This document shows positions 40,601 through 48,392 of a stretch of DNA of 64,000 nt, piece by piece. This stretch comes from Sphingomonas phyllosphaerae (GTDB lineage Bacteria > Pseudomonadota > Alphaproteobacteria > Sphingomonadales > Sphingomonadaceae). A model generated the notes under the pieces. It worked only from the letters and a program-made list of their open reading frames with translations, made no database searches and had not been told where the DNA came from. Position 1 is the first letter of the stretch, and every line of letters begins with the position of its first letter. The position numbers were made by a program, and so were the translations under genes. The stretch covers positions 3,361,501-3,425,500 of the forward strand of contig JAQIJC010000001.1 of assembly GCA_036946405.1 (NCBI GenBank), in the 5' to 3' direction.

Positions 40601-40745
40601 GCGGGCAACCGGGCCGTCTCGCAATAGGGCTTTTCGCCCGTCGTCATCCCGGTCGGTTGCCCGCTTCCCGTCACGCCTGGTGAGTTGCAGGGGCCGCTCG
40701 ACGACGCCCGCAGACAATCGCAGGCTATCGCCGAGGATAACCGTC
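40601..40745 (+). ncRNA. Candidate bridge RNA of the IS110 element
   Basis: The non-coding left end folds on paper into a clear structure: GCGGGCAACC (40601-40610) pairs perfectly with GGTTGCCCGC (40655-40664), enclosing a GGGC-ttttc-GCCC hairpin (40627-40639). More unpaired sequence runs to the start codon. IS110-group elements are known to encode a bridge RNA of roughly this size between the left end and the transposase; its loops specify donor and target. Boundaries and loop assignments are inferred. Confidence 0.5.
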
Positions 40746-41717
40746 ATGACCCGCTCCGCCAACCCCGCCACTGACGCCGCCGCCACCACGCCGACCGGGT
40801 TCGTCGGCTGCGACGTCGGCAAGGCCGGCATCGCCGTCTTCGACAGCGTCACCGGCCGCGCCACCACCATCGCCAACACGCCGCTTGCGCTCGACGCCTT
40901 TGCCGCCGCGCTGCCGCCCGGGCGCCTGCTGGTCTGCGAGGCGACCGGCGGCTACGAGGCCGCGCTGCTCGCGGCGGCGTCACGCGCCGGCCATGCCATC
41001 CACCGTGCCGATGCCCGCCGCGTCAAGGCGTTCATCCGCTCGCTGGGAACGCTGGCCAAGACCGATGCGCTCGATGCCCGTGCGCTCGCGCGCTACGGGC
41101 AGGAGCGCCACGAGCGCCTCGACCGCTGGCACCCGCGCGATGAACACCGCCAGGAGCTCGCGACGCTGGTCAACACCCGCAGCGATCTCGTCCGTGCCCG
41201 CACCGCGTGCACCAACCGCCTCAAGGCCCCCGGCGCCGGCCCGGTCGCCGCCGAGCTGCGCGCGCTGGTCGCCGCGCACGACCAGGCCATCGCCGCGCTC
41301 GAGGCCCGGATCGAGGCGCTGCTCGCCGGCTGCGCATCACTCGCCCGCACCGCCAGCGTCCTGCGCACCATCCCCGGCATCGGCGCGACCACCGCCGCGG
41401 CGCTCATCGCCCTCCTGCCCGAACTCGGCACGCTCGGACGGCGCCAGATCGCCAGCCTCGCCGGCCTTGCACCCCATCCCCGCCAAAGCGGCACCGTCGA
41501 TGGCTATCGCCGCACCCGCGGCGGCCGCCCGGAGGTCAGGCGCGTCACCTTCATGGCTGCCCTCTCCGCCGTCCGCTTCGCGCCCGACATCAAGGCCTTC
41601 TACCAGCGCCTCCGTGACAGCGGCAAAAAACCCATCGTCGCCCTAACCGCCGCCATGCGAAAACTCATCACCATCGCCAACGCTAAAATCCGCGATGATG
41701 CCGCGCAACTGAGTTGA
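40746..41717 (+). CDS. IS110-family transposase
   Basis: 323 residues from the ATG at 40746. The N-terminal RuvC-like DEDD domain shows Asp23 in FVGCDVGKAGIAV, Glu65 in VCEATGGYE, and Asp107/Asp110 in LAKTDALDARALARYG. The C-terminal Transposase_20 domain has LRTIPGIGATTAAALIALL and the serine region LAGLAPHPRQSGTVDG, whose Ser248 is the likely nucleophile. No frameshift or stop is seen, so it may be active. RNA-guided strand exchange is known for this family. Confidence 0.93.
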   Translation: MTRSANPATDAAATTPTGFVGCDVGKAGIAVFDSVTGRATTIANTPLALDAFAAALPPGRLLVCEATGGYEAALLAAASRAGHAIHRADARRVKAFIRSLGTLAKTDALDARALARYGQERHERLDRWHPRDEHRQELATLVNTRSDLVRARTACTNRLKAPGAGPVAAELRALVAAHDQAIAALEARIEALLAGCASLARTASVLRTIPGIGATTAAALIALLPELGTLGRRQIASLAGLAPHPRQSGTVDGYRRTRGGRPEVRRVTFMAALSAVRFAPDIKAFYQRLRDSGKKPIVALTAAMRKLITIANAKIRDDAAQLS

Positions 41718-41749
41718 TGACGAACATGGTGATGCCAGCATTTCCCATC

Positions 41750-42205
41750 TCACCGTCCCAACCGGCTGCGGCTCGACATCAATCGCCCGTGCGCGGGCAC
41801 CGCCGGAGCGAAGGCCCCGAGGCCGGGGGCGTGCGGCATGTCGACATAGATCGCCTCCATCCCGCCGCGGGCGGCATAGGCTTCGTGCCAGAAGCCGTTG
41901 CCGTGCCGGTCGGCGAGGAAGTCCTTCCACCAGCCAGCATGCGGCATCGAGCGCGTGAATGCCTCCAGACTGTCGAGGTCGCGCCAATATTGCCGGATGC
42001 CGACATGGTTCCAGCCGTGCAGGCATTGGTGGGCGGCGAGCAGGCCATCGGGGTGCGACTGCGCGATCTCGCGCAGCCCGCGGCCGATGCGGAGGAACGA
42101 GGACACGCCGCGCAGGCTGCCGACGCGGAAGCCGAGCATCACCACCACCAGATCGGGCCACGCGGCCAGATCGACGGTCATCCTTTTGGCATCGCTGGCT
42201 TGCAT
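41750..42205 (-). CDS. DUF4188 (monooxygenase-like) protein
   Basis: 151 residues from the ATG at 42205. TVDLAAWPDLVVVMLGFRVG, VGIRQYWRDLDSLEAFTRS, HAGWWKDF and GFWHEAYAARGGMEAIYVDM are typical of DUF4188, a dimeric alpha-beta-barrel-like family sometimes annotated as phenylacetaldoxime dehydratase or monooxygenase related. The reaction is unknown. It is divergent from a TetR regulator across a 62-base gap holding a long palindrome, so that regulator very likely represses it. Confidence 0.8.
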   Translation of the reverse strand: MQASDAKRMTVDLAAWPDLVVVMLGFRVGSLRGVSSFLRIGRGLREIAQSHPDGLLAAHQCLHGWNHVGIRQYWRDLDSLEAFTRSMPHAGWWKDFLADRHGNGFWHEAYAARGGMEAIYVDMPHAPGLGAFAPAVPAHGRLMSSRSRLGR

Positions 42206-42222
42206 GATCGTCGCTCCGCTGC

Positions 42223-42260
42223 TTACACCGTACACATAGACGGTTATGTATACGGTGTAA
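42223..42260. promoter_or_regulatory. Palindromic TetR operator between DUF4188 and tetR
   Basis: TTACACCGTACACATA (42223-42238) and TATGTATACGGTGTAA (42245-42260) are inverted 16-base arms with one mismatch around GACGGT. The outer 10 bases match perfectly. The site lies 18 bases from the DUF4188 start and 8 bases from the tetR start, so a bound regulator would block both promoters. Length suggests two dimers side by side. Confidence 0.8.
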
Positions 42261-42267
42261 ACAGACG

Positions 42268-42846
42268 ATGGTTCCCGCGACAGGTTTGCGTGACACCCTG
42301 CTCGATCATGCGATCGCGATGCTGGAGGCGGGCGACGCCGAGCCGGGCATCCGCGCGCTGGCGCGTGCGGCGGGGGTGTCGGCGATGGCGCCCTACCGGC
42401 ATTTCGCGGACAAGGCGGCGCTGTTGGCGGCGGTTGCCGAGCGCGGCTTCGCGATGTTTCTGGCGGCGCTGTCGGCGGCGGATGCCGAGGGTAGCGATGC
42501 CGAACGGCTGGTCGCGCAGGGAGCCGCCTATGTCGATTTCGCCTGTGCCCATCCTGCGCTGTTCCGCGCGATGTTCGCTCGCGGCGCGGCGGCGCCGAAG
42601 CAGCCCGACGCACCGGCATTCGCGGTCCTGACCCGGCGCGTCGCGGCGCTGGTGGGGAAAGACGATCCGGTGGCGGCGCTGGGGTGCTGGGCGATCGTCC
42701 ACGGATTGGCGACGCTGGCGCTGGATGGCGGCGTGCCGCTGCCGCCCGATCAGGTGCGCGCGGTACTGCGGACCTATGTCGCGGGGATCGTGGCGGGGGC
42801 AGCGAACTGCCCCACCCCCGGCCCCTCCCCTGAAGGGGAGGGGTGA
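42268..42846 (+). CDS. TetR-family transcriptional regulator
   Basis: 192 residues. The HTH lies at about 24-47 (IRALARAAGVSAMAPYRHFADK, with the YRHFADK signature). A ligand domain of the WHG/TetR_C_33 type follows (HPALFRAMF, then WAIVHGLATLALDGGV). It starts 8 bases from the palindromic operator and surely autoregulates. The last residues, CPTPGPSPEGEG, and the stop codon are supplied by an intergenic-type palindromic repeat, so the natural C-terminus was probably replaced. Confidence 0.9.
   Translation: MVPATGLRDTLLDHAIAMLEAGDAEPGIRALARAAGVSAMAPYRHFADKAALLAAVAERGFAMFLAALSAADAEGSDAERLVAQGAAYVDFACAHPALFRAMFARGAAAPKQPDAPAFAVLTRRVAALVGKDDPVAALGCWAIVHGLATLALDGGVPLPPDQVRAVLRTYVAGIVAGAANCPTPGPSPEGEG
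42809..42845. repeat. CCCCTCCCCTGAAGGGGAGGGG repeat ending tetR
   Basis: A CCCCTCCCC/GGGGAGGGG palindrome preceded by CCCACCCCCGG. It belongs to the same family as the copies at 62.1-62.2 kb and, in shorter form, inside dnaE at 43.87 kb. Here it overlaps the 3' end of tetR, encodes its last dozen residues, and leaves only 7 bases before the convergent dnaE stop. It may act as a bidirectional terminator. Confidence 0.75.
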
Positions 42847-42853
42847 AGCATCG

Positions 42854-45800
42854 TCATCCCACCGAGCGGAGGCGGGTTTCCTCGACCTCGAAATCGACCT
42901 TGGTCACGCCGGGCAGCGCCTCGATCCGCTCGGCCAGTTCGGCGTCGAGCGCGAAATCGCGGTCGAGGATCACGGTCGCGATCTCGCCCTCCCCGATCGG
43001 CACCTTGAGCGTCACCTTGCCGCGCGCGCCGCGCAAGGGACCGATCAGCGCGGCGAGCCCCGCCACCGCGCCCGCGTCGGCGACATGCACCTCCAGCGCG
43101 AAGCGCGTCGACGTGGCAAGCGTCTCGAACGGCTTGATCGACTTGACCGTCACGCGCGGCGTTTCCTCGCCGGGGCGGCGATCCAGCTCGACGGTCGCGA
43201 GCCCGCAGCCGCCGTTCTTGGCGGCCTCCTCCAGGTCGGCGGCGGGGCCGTCGTCGAAGCAGGTCGCCATGAATTGGCCGGTCGCGTCGGAGAGCGTCGC
43301 CATCATGTAGCGCTTGCCGCGCGCCGAGGTGCGCCAGCGCGCTTCCTCGACGAGCACTGCCATCGTCGCCATCACCCGCGCGCCATCGGCGATCTGCAAC
43401 TCGCCGAGCGTGACGTAGCTGCGCGCGCCGTGCGTCTTGGCGAGGTGGCGGTAGCGGTCGACCGGATGCGCCGAGAAATAGAAGCCGAACGCTTCCTTCT
43501 CCTGCTCCATCCGCTCGGCGAGCGACCAGCGCGCGTTGGCGGGCAGCTTGATCGCATCGCCCGCGCCGGCATCGTCGCCGAACAGCCCGCCCTGCCCGCT
43601 GGTCCGCCCCTCGTGCGTGCGCGCGGCGATCGCGAGCACCGTCTCGGCGACGGCATGGACGCCGGCGCGGTTAGGCTCCAAACCGTCGAACGCGCCGCCC
43701 GCCGCGAGCGTTTCGAGCTGGCGCTTGTTGAGCAGGCGCGGGTCGACACGCGCGGCGAGATCGTCGAGGCTCTTGAACGGTCCGGCGGTGGTGCGTTCCT
43801 CGCAGAGCTTCTCCATCGCGCCCTCACCGACCGACTTGAGCGCGGCGAGCGCGTAGCGGACGCCATATAGCCCCTCCCCCTCGGGGGAGGCGCTTGCGAT
43901 GGGCTGGACATCGAACTCCGCGAGGCTGCCGTTGATGCACGGCGGGAGCAGCGGGATGCCGAGCCGGCGCGCGTCGTCGACGAAGATCGCGAGCTTGTCG
44001 GTCAGGTGCAGGTCGTAGCACATCGACGCGGCAAAGAATTCGGCCGGGTGATGCGCCTTGAGCCACGCGGTCTGATAGGCGAGCAGCGCATAAGCGGCGG
44101 CGTGCGACTTGTTGAAGCCGTAACCCGCGAACTTGTCGATCAAGTCGAACAGCTGGTTCGCATAGGGCGCGGGGATCTGGTTGTGCTCGGCGCAACCGGT
44201 GACGAAGGTGGCGCGCTGCGCGTCCATCTCCGCCTTGATCTTCTTGCCCATCGCGCGCCGCAACAGGTCCGCGCCGCCGAGCGAATAGCCCGCCAGCACC
44301 TGCGCGGCCTGCATCACCTGTTCCTGGTAGACGAAGATGCCGTAGGTTTCGGCGAGGATCGGCTCCAGCAGCGGGTGCGGATAGGTGATCTCCTCCGTCC
44401 CCTGCTTGCGGCGTCCGAACGACGGGATGTTGTCCATCGGACCGGGCCGATAGAGCGAGACGAGCGCGACGATGTCGCCGAAATTGGTCGGGCGCACCGC
44501 CGACAGCGTGCGGCGCATCCCCTCCGATTCGAGCTGGAACACGCCGACCGTGTCGCCGCGCTGGAGCAATTTATAGACGCCCTCGTCGTCCCATTGCAGC
44601 GCGTCGAGATCGACGTGGATGGCGCGCTTCTTGAGCAGCTCGACCGCCTTCTTGAGCACCGACAAGGTTTTGAGCCCGAGGAAGTCGAACTTCACCAGAC
44701 CGGCGCCCTCGACATATTTCATGTCGAACTGCGTGACCGGCATGTCCGAGCGCGGGTCGCGATAGAGCGGCACCAGTTGCGCGAGCGGGCGGTCGCCGAT
44801 CACCACGCCCGCGGCGTGCGTCGAGGAGTGGCGCGGCAGCCCCTCCAGCTTGGTCGCGAGATCCCAGAGGTGCCGGACCTGATTGTCGTTGGAATATTCG
44901 CGCGCGATCTCCGGCACGCCGTTCAGCGCGCGCTTGAGGTCCCATGGATCGGTCGGGTGATTGGGGACCAGCTTGGCGAGGCGATCGATCTGGCCATAGC
45001 TCATCTGGAGCACGCGCCCGGTATCCTTGAGCACCGCGCGCGCCTTGAGCTTTCCGAAGGTAATGATCTGCGCGACCTGGTCGCGGCCGTATTTCTCCTG
45101 GACGTAGCGGATCACCTCGCCCCGCCGGGTTTCGCAGAAGTCGATGTCGAAGTCGGGCATCGACACGCGTTCCGGGTTGAGGAAGCGCTCGAACAGCAGC
45201 CCCAGCTTGATCGGATCGAGATCGGTGATCGTCAGCGCCCAGGCGACGACCGAGCCCGCACCTGACCCACGCCCCGGCCCGACCGGAATGTCGTGGTCCT
45301 TCGCCCATTTGATGAAGTCGGCGACGATCAGGAAATAGCCGGGGAAGCCCATCTGGATGATGACGTCGACCTCGAACGCCAGCCGCTGGCGATAGGTCTC
45401 GCGCCAGTTCGGGTCATCGGCCGGTTGCGCGCCGAGTTCCTCGATCCGGTCGAGCCGCGCCTCCAGCCCGGCGGCGGCGTCGTTGCGGAGCATCGCCGCC
45501 TCGCCCTCGCGGTCGCCGGCGAGGCTGGGGAGGATCGGCTTGCGCTTCGGCGCGGCGACCGCGCAGCGCTGCGCGACGACGAGCGTGTTCGCGAGCGCCT
45601 CGGGCAGATCGGCGAACAGCGCCGCCATGTCGATCGCCGGCTTCATCCACGCATGGCCGCAGCTGCGCGGGCGATCCTCGCTTTCGACATAGCTCGACGA
45701 GGCGATGCACAGCATCGCGTCATGCGCGTCGCCGAAATCGGCTTCCTCGAAGCAGCACGGATTGGTGGCGACGATCGGCCAGTTGCGATCATAGGCGAGG

Positions 45801-46372
45801 TCGAGCAGCAGCGGCTCGGCCTTGTCCTCGATCGCGTCGTCGCGGCGGCACAATTCGATATAGAGCCGGTCGCCAAAGATCGCGTGGAGGCGATCGGCAT
45901 AAGCGGCGGCGCGCTCGGGCTGGTCCTCGGCGAACAGCCGCGCCACCCCGCCCTCGCCCCCGGCGGTGAGCGCAATCAGCCCGGCGGAATGACGCTCCAG
46001 CACCTCGAACGGGACATGCGGCGCGAGTTCGAGCGGGCGGTCGAGATGCGCGTGGCTGACCAGCGCGCAGAGATTGTCGTAGCCGGTCTCGTCCTGTGCA
46101 TAGAGCGCGATCCAGTCGGTCGCGGTCGCGATTCCCTCTGGCATGTCCGGCCGCGCGACGCCGAGCATCGTGCCGATCACCGGCTGCACGCCCGCGCCCA
46201 TCGCCGCGTCCGAGAAGGCCATTGCGGCGTACAGGCCGTTGCGGTCGGTCAGCGCGGCGGCGGGGAAGCCGAGCTTCGCCGCGCGCTTGGCGATCGCCTT
46301 CGGCTCGATCGCGCCGTCGAGCATGGTGTAGCTGGAGAAGATGCGGAGTGGCACGAACCCGGAATGCGGCAT
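42854..46372 (-). CDS. dnaE: DNA polymerase III alpha subunit
   Basis: 1172 residues, the replicative polymerase (DnaE1 size, not the shorter DnaE2). It has an N-terminal PHP domain, then the palm with PVGPGRGSGAGSVVAWAL and the catalytic region PDFDIDFCETRRGEVI, thumb/fingers GYGFNKSHAAAYALLAY, an HhH part and an OB fold. PHP metal residues look eroded: the first motif reads PLRIFSSYTML where HxH is usual, so proofreading must come from DnaQ. Near residues 825-837 the frame contains SASPEGEG, encoded by a palindromic repeat inserted in frame. Confidence 0.96.
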   Translation of the reverse strand: MPHSGFVPLRIFSSYTMLDGAIEPKAIAKRAAKLGFPAAALTDRNGLYAAMAFSDAAMGAGVQPVIGTMLGVARPDMPEGIATATDWIALYAQDETGYDNLCALVSHAHLDRPLELAPHVPFEVLERHSAGLIALTAGGEGGVARLFAEDQPERAAAYADRLHAIFGDRLYIELCRRDDAIEDKAEPLLLDLAYDRNWPIVATNPCCFEEADFGDAHDAMLCIASSSYVESEDRPRSCGHAWMKPAIDMAALFADLPEALANTLVVAQRCAVAAPKRKPILPSLAGDREGEAAMLRNDAAAGLEARLDRIEELGAQPADDPNWRETYRQRLAFEVDVIIQMGFPGYFLIVADFIKWAKDHDIPVGPGRGSGAGSVVAWALTITDLDPIKLGLLFERFLNPERVSMPDFDIDFCETRRGEVIRYVQEKYGRDQVAQIITFGKLKARAVLKDTGRVLQMSYGQIDRLAKLVPNHPTDPWDLKRALNGVPEIAREYSNDNQVRHLWDLATKLEGLPRHSSTHAAGVVIGDRPLAQLVPLYRDPRSDMPVTQFDMKYVEGAGLVKFDFLGLKTLSVLKKAVELLKKRAIHVDLDALQWDDEGVYKLLQRGDTVGVFQLESEGMRRTLSAVRPTNFGDIVALVSLYRPGPMDNIPSFGRRKQGTEEITYPHPLLEPILAETYGIFVYQEQVMQAAQVLAGYSLGGADLLRRAMGKKIKAEMDAQRATFVTGCAEHNQIPAPYANQLFDLIDKFAGYGFNKSHAAAYALLAYQTAWLKAHHPAEFFAASMCYDLHLTDKLAIFVDDARRLGIPLLPPCINGSLAEFDVQPIASASPEGEGLYGVRYALAALKSVGEGAMEKLCEERTTAGPFKSLDDLAARVDPRLLNKRQLETLAAGGAFDGLEPNRAGVHAVAETVLAIAARTHEGRTSGQGGLFGDDAGAGDAIKLPANARWSLAERMEQEKEAFGFYFSAHPVDRYRHLAKTHGARSYVTLGELQIADGARVMATMAVLVEEARWRTSARGKRYMMATLSDATGQFMATCFDDGPAADLEEAAKNGGCGLATVELDRRPGEETPRVTVKSIKPFETLATSTRFALEVHVADAGAVAGLAALIGPLRGARGKVTLKVPIGEGEIATVILDRDFALDAELAERIEALPGVTKVDFEVEETRLRSVG
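43871..43891. repeat. Palindromic repeat inside the dnaE coding frame
   Basis: CCCCTCCCCC-TC-GGGGGAGG lies within dnaE and is read on the minus strand as SPEGEG. The intergenic form of the same family ends tetR one kilobase away and encodes the same peptide there. Flanking DnaE sequence (LAEFDVQP before, YGVRYALAALKSVGEG after) is conserved polymerase, and the frame is kept. The exact inserted length needs an alignment. Confidence 0.75.
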
Positions 46373-46475
46373 CGCTGCAACCTAGGCCCGCCGACCCGAT
46401 TCGACCATCCCCGACGGCCCGCGCGGAACCGCAAACACGCCGACCCGTTCGCCCAGCCGGAATGGAGTGATCGAC

Positions 46476-47063
46476 ATGGCACGATTCGGAGCTTCATCGG
46501 AACGTGGGTTCGGCATCCCCGGCGCGGCGACCGGCGCGGGCTGGGGCTGGATCATGGCGTATGGCGTGGTGTCGGTGCTGCTCGGCGTGGCCGCATTCGT
46601 CTGGCCGTTCGCCGCGACCTATGCCGCGACGGTGGTGATCGGCACGCTGCTGTTCGTCTCGGGCGTGTTCTCGATCGCTGCCGGGCTGTTCGGTCAAGGG
46701 CATGAAGGGCGTATTTATGCGGTGCTGTTCGGCGTCCTGTCGGTGATCGTCGGCGCGGTGATGGTGTTCGAACCGGTGACCGGCGCGCTGTCGCTGACGC
46801 TGATGGTAACCGTCTGGCTGCTGGTGCGCGGCGTGCTGGAGGTGGTGCTCGGCTTGCGGATGCGGCGGCGACGCGGGCTGATGATCGCGCTGGGGGTGGT
46901 CAACATCCTGCTGGCCGGGTTCATCCTCGCGACGGTGCCGTGGTCGGCACTGACGCTGCCGGGGTTCATCCTTGGGGTAAGCTTTCTGGTCGGCGGCGTG
47001 ACCGCGATCACCGCGGCGAGCGACCACCGCAAGGGCGCGGATGCGTTCGCGATGCCGGGGTGA
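46476..47063 (+). CDS. HdeD-family membrane protein
   Basis: 195 residues from the ATG at 46476 (GGAG 8 bases upstream; a GTG three codons earlier is possible). Six TM helices in three hairpins: GWIMAYGVVSVLLGVAAFVW, TVVIGTLLFVSGVFSIAAGL and so on. This is the DUF308 plan of HdeD, an acid-stress membrane protein in enterobacteria. In other bacteria the role is unclear. Short R-rich loop LRMRRRRG suggests a cytoplasmic side. Divergent from dnaE. Confidence 0.83.
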   Translation: MARFGASSERGFGIPGAATGAGWGWIMAYGVVSVLLGVAAFVWPFAATYAATVVIGTLLFVSGVFSIAAGLFGQGHEGRIYAVLFGVLSVIVGAVMVFEPVTGALSLTLMVTVWLLVRGVLEVVLGLRMRRRRGLMIALGVVNILLAGFILATVPWSALTLPGFILGVSFLVGGVTAITAASDHRKGADAFAMPG

Positions 47064-47111
47064 GATGCGTGGTGGGCGGGCGCAAGCGACGTGCCCCCGC
47101 CCCCCTTCCGC

Positions 47112-47200
47112 CATTCCCGCGAAGGCGGGAATCCAGAAGCTCTGACACCCGCCTTCTATCGATGGACCTGCGCATCTGGATTCCCGCCTTCGCGGGAATG
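47112..47200. repeat. Inverted pair of CATTCCCGCGAAGGCGGGAAT repeats
   Basis: CATTCCCGCGAAGGCGGGAA (from 47112) through TCCAGA to 47137 recurs perfectly inverted at 47175-47200, with 37 bases between. Each arm is itself a hairpin (CCCGC/GCGGG). It lies between convergent hdeD-like and small-membrane-protein genes, where it could terminate both. It is a fourth repeat family in this window. Confidence 0.8.
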
Positions 47201-47214
47201 ACGGAAGAAGGGGT

Positions 47215-47319
47215 TCACCGCGCCGCGACGTGCACCAGCGCCATCGCGACCAGCAGCAGCGCGAGGATCGCGAGGATCAGCCCGAACATGCAGCCAAGCA
47301 CCACGCGATCGCCGAACAT
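47215..47319 (-). CDS. 34-residue single-helix membrane micropeptide
   Basis: ATG at 47319 lies 3 bases after the gpx stop (TAGGCGATG). The frame reads MFGDRVVLGCMFGLILAI followed by a hydrophobic run to HVAAR and TGA at 47215-47217. It is one TM helix of about 22 residues (about 9-30) with short polar ends. No strong ribosome site is visible, but coupling to gpx could supply translation. I know no family. It is plausible as the last gene of the lol-GNAT-gpx operon. Confidence 0.45.
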   Translation of the reverse strand: MFGDRVVLGCMFGLILAILALLLVAMALVHVAAR

Positions 47320-47322
47320 CGC

Positions 47323-47802
47323 CTACAGCAACGCCTCGATGTCGGCGGTGATCTCCTCGGGCTTGGTCGTCGGCGCGTAGCGGCGCACGACCTTGCCGTC
47401 GCGGTCGACCAGGAATTTGGTGAAGTTCCACTTCACCGCCCTGGTCCCGAGCACGCCCGGCGCTTCGACCTTCAGCCGCTCGAACAGGGGCGCGGCGTGC
47501 GCGCCATTGACGTCGATCTTGGCGAAGACCGGGAAGGTCACGTCATAGGTCAGCGAGCAGAAGGTGGCGATCTCCGCCGCATCGCCGGGCTCCTGCGCGC
47601 CGAACTGGTTGCAGGGAAAGCCGAGCACCGCGAAGCCGCGGTCGGCAAAGCGGCGGTGGAGCGCCTCAAGCCCTTCATATTGCGGCGTGAACCCGCATTT
47701 GGAGGCGGTGTTGACGATCAGCAGCACCTGCCCGCGCCACGGCGCGAGCGGTACCGGCGCGCCATCGGCGCCGGTGACGGTCAGGTCGGTGATCGTCGTC
47801 AT
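47323..47802 (-). CDS. Glutathione peroxidase (Cys type)
   Basis: 159 residues from the ATG at 47802, which overlaps the upstream GNAT stop (ATGA). The thioredoxin-fold peroxidase has Cys in place of selenocysteine in VNTASKCGFTPQYEGLEAL. The Gln/Trp of the catalytic tetrad are in FPCNQFGAQEPG and VKWNFTKFLVD. It reduces peroxides, probably with thioredoxin as donor as in many bacterial members. It is the fifth gene of the lolC-lolD-GNAT-GNAT-gpx operon. Confidence 0.92.
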   Translation of the reverse strand: MTTITDLTVTGADGAPVPLAPWRGQVLLIVNTASKCGFTPQYEGLEALHRRFADRGFAVLGFPCNQFGAQEPGDAAEIATFCSLTYDVTFPVFAKIDVNGAHAAPLFERLKVEAPGVLGTRAVKWNFTKFLVDRDGKVVRRYAPTTKPEEITADIEALL

Positions 47803-48392
47803 CGTGCGCGCTCCAGCAGATAGGTGAGATTGCGGCGGACCTGCGGCCACTCATGGTCGAGGATCGAATAGACGACCGTGTCGCGCACCTCGCCCTCTGC
47901 CGTCACCATATGCCCGCGCAGCACGCCGTCCATCCGCGCGCCCAGCCGTTCGATCGCCGCGCGCGAGGGACGATTGTGCCAATTGGTGCGCAACTGCACG
48001 CACTGGCAGCCGAGCACCTCGAAGGCGTGCGCGAGCAACAGCCGCTTCGCCTCGGTATTCAATCCGGTGCGCTGCACGCGACGCGCGTAGAGCGTGCCGC
48101 CGATCTCGACGCGCCGATGCGCCTCGTTCATCCGCAGGAAGCGCGTGGCGCCCGCAACCCGTCCATCGGCATCGAGCACGGTGAACGGCAGCGCGCGCCC
48201 GGCGGCCTGTTGCACCTCCAGCAGGTCGTACCAGCCGTCGATGGTCGCGACGGTCGGAACGATCGTGGCGAAGAGGTGCGTCAGCCCGTCGAATGCCGCC
48301 AGCAGCGCGGCGCGATCCGCGCGGGCGAGCGGGCGCAGCGTGACATGACGTCCGATCAACGTCGGCACGGTCCGCCACGCCGCATCGGTCAC
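47799..48392 (-). CDS. GNAT N-acetyltransferase, copy 1
   Basis: 197 residues from GTG at 48392, chosen because GGGAGA is 7 bases upstream and the length then equals its neighbour. The RimJ/RimL-like fold shows [38 protein letters not shown], and the acetyl-CoA stretch RRVQRTGLNTEAKRLLLAHA, then [19 protein letters not shown]. It is about 75% identical to the adjacent copy without gaps (hand count), a recent tandem duplication. It overlaps gpx by 4 bases. Confidence 0.88.
   Translation of the reverse strand: MTDAAWRTVPTLIGRHVTLRPLARADRAALLAAFDGLTHLFATIVPTVATIDGWYDLLEVQQAAGRALPFTVLDADGRVAGATRFLRMNEAHRRVEIGGTLYARRVQRTGLNTEAKRLLLAHAFEVLGCQCVQLRTNWHNRPSRAAIERLGARMDGVLRGHMVTAEGEVRDTVVYSILDHEWPQVRRNLTYLLERAR

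Larger units (their letters stand above)
40601..41740 (+). mobile_element. IS110-family insertion sequence (ends approximate)
   Basis: A single DEDD transposase gene with a structured 5' non-coding stretch of about 145 bases and a short 3' end. IS110 elements lack terminal inverted repeats, so the exact ends cannot be set from one copy. The left boundary is placed after the perfect palindrome and the right one shortly past the transposase stop, before the DUF4188 stop at 41750. The DUF4188 gene looks intact, so insertion fell into the intergenic space. Confidence 0.65.

Noticed and set aside
43860..43895. Frameshift or assembly error in dnaE at the palindromic repeat
   Set aside because: The frame is maintained and the polymerase sequence resumes correctly, so an in-frame insertion explains it better.
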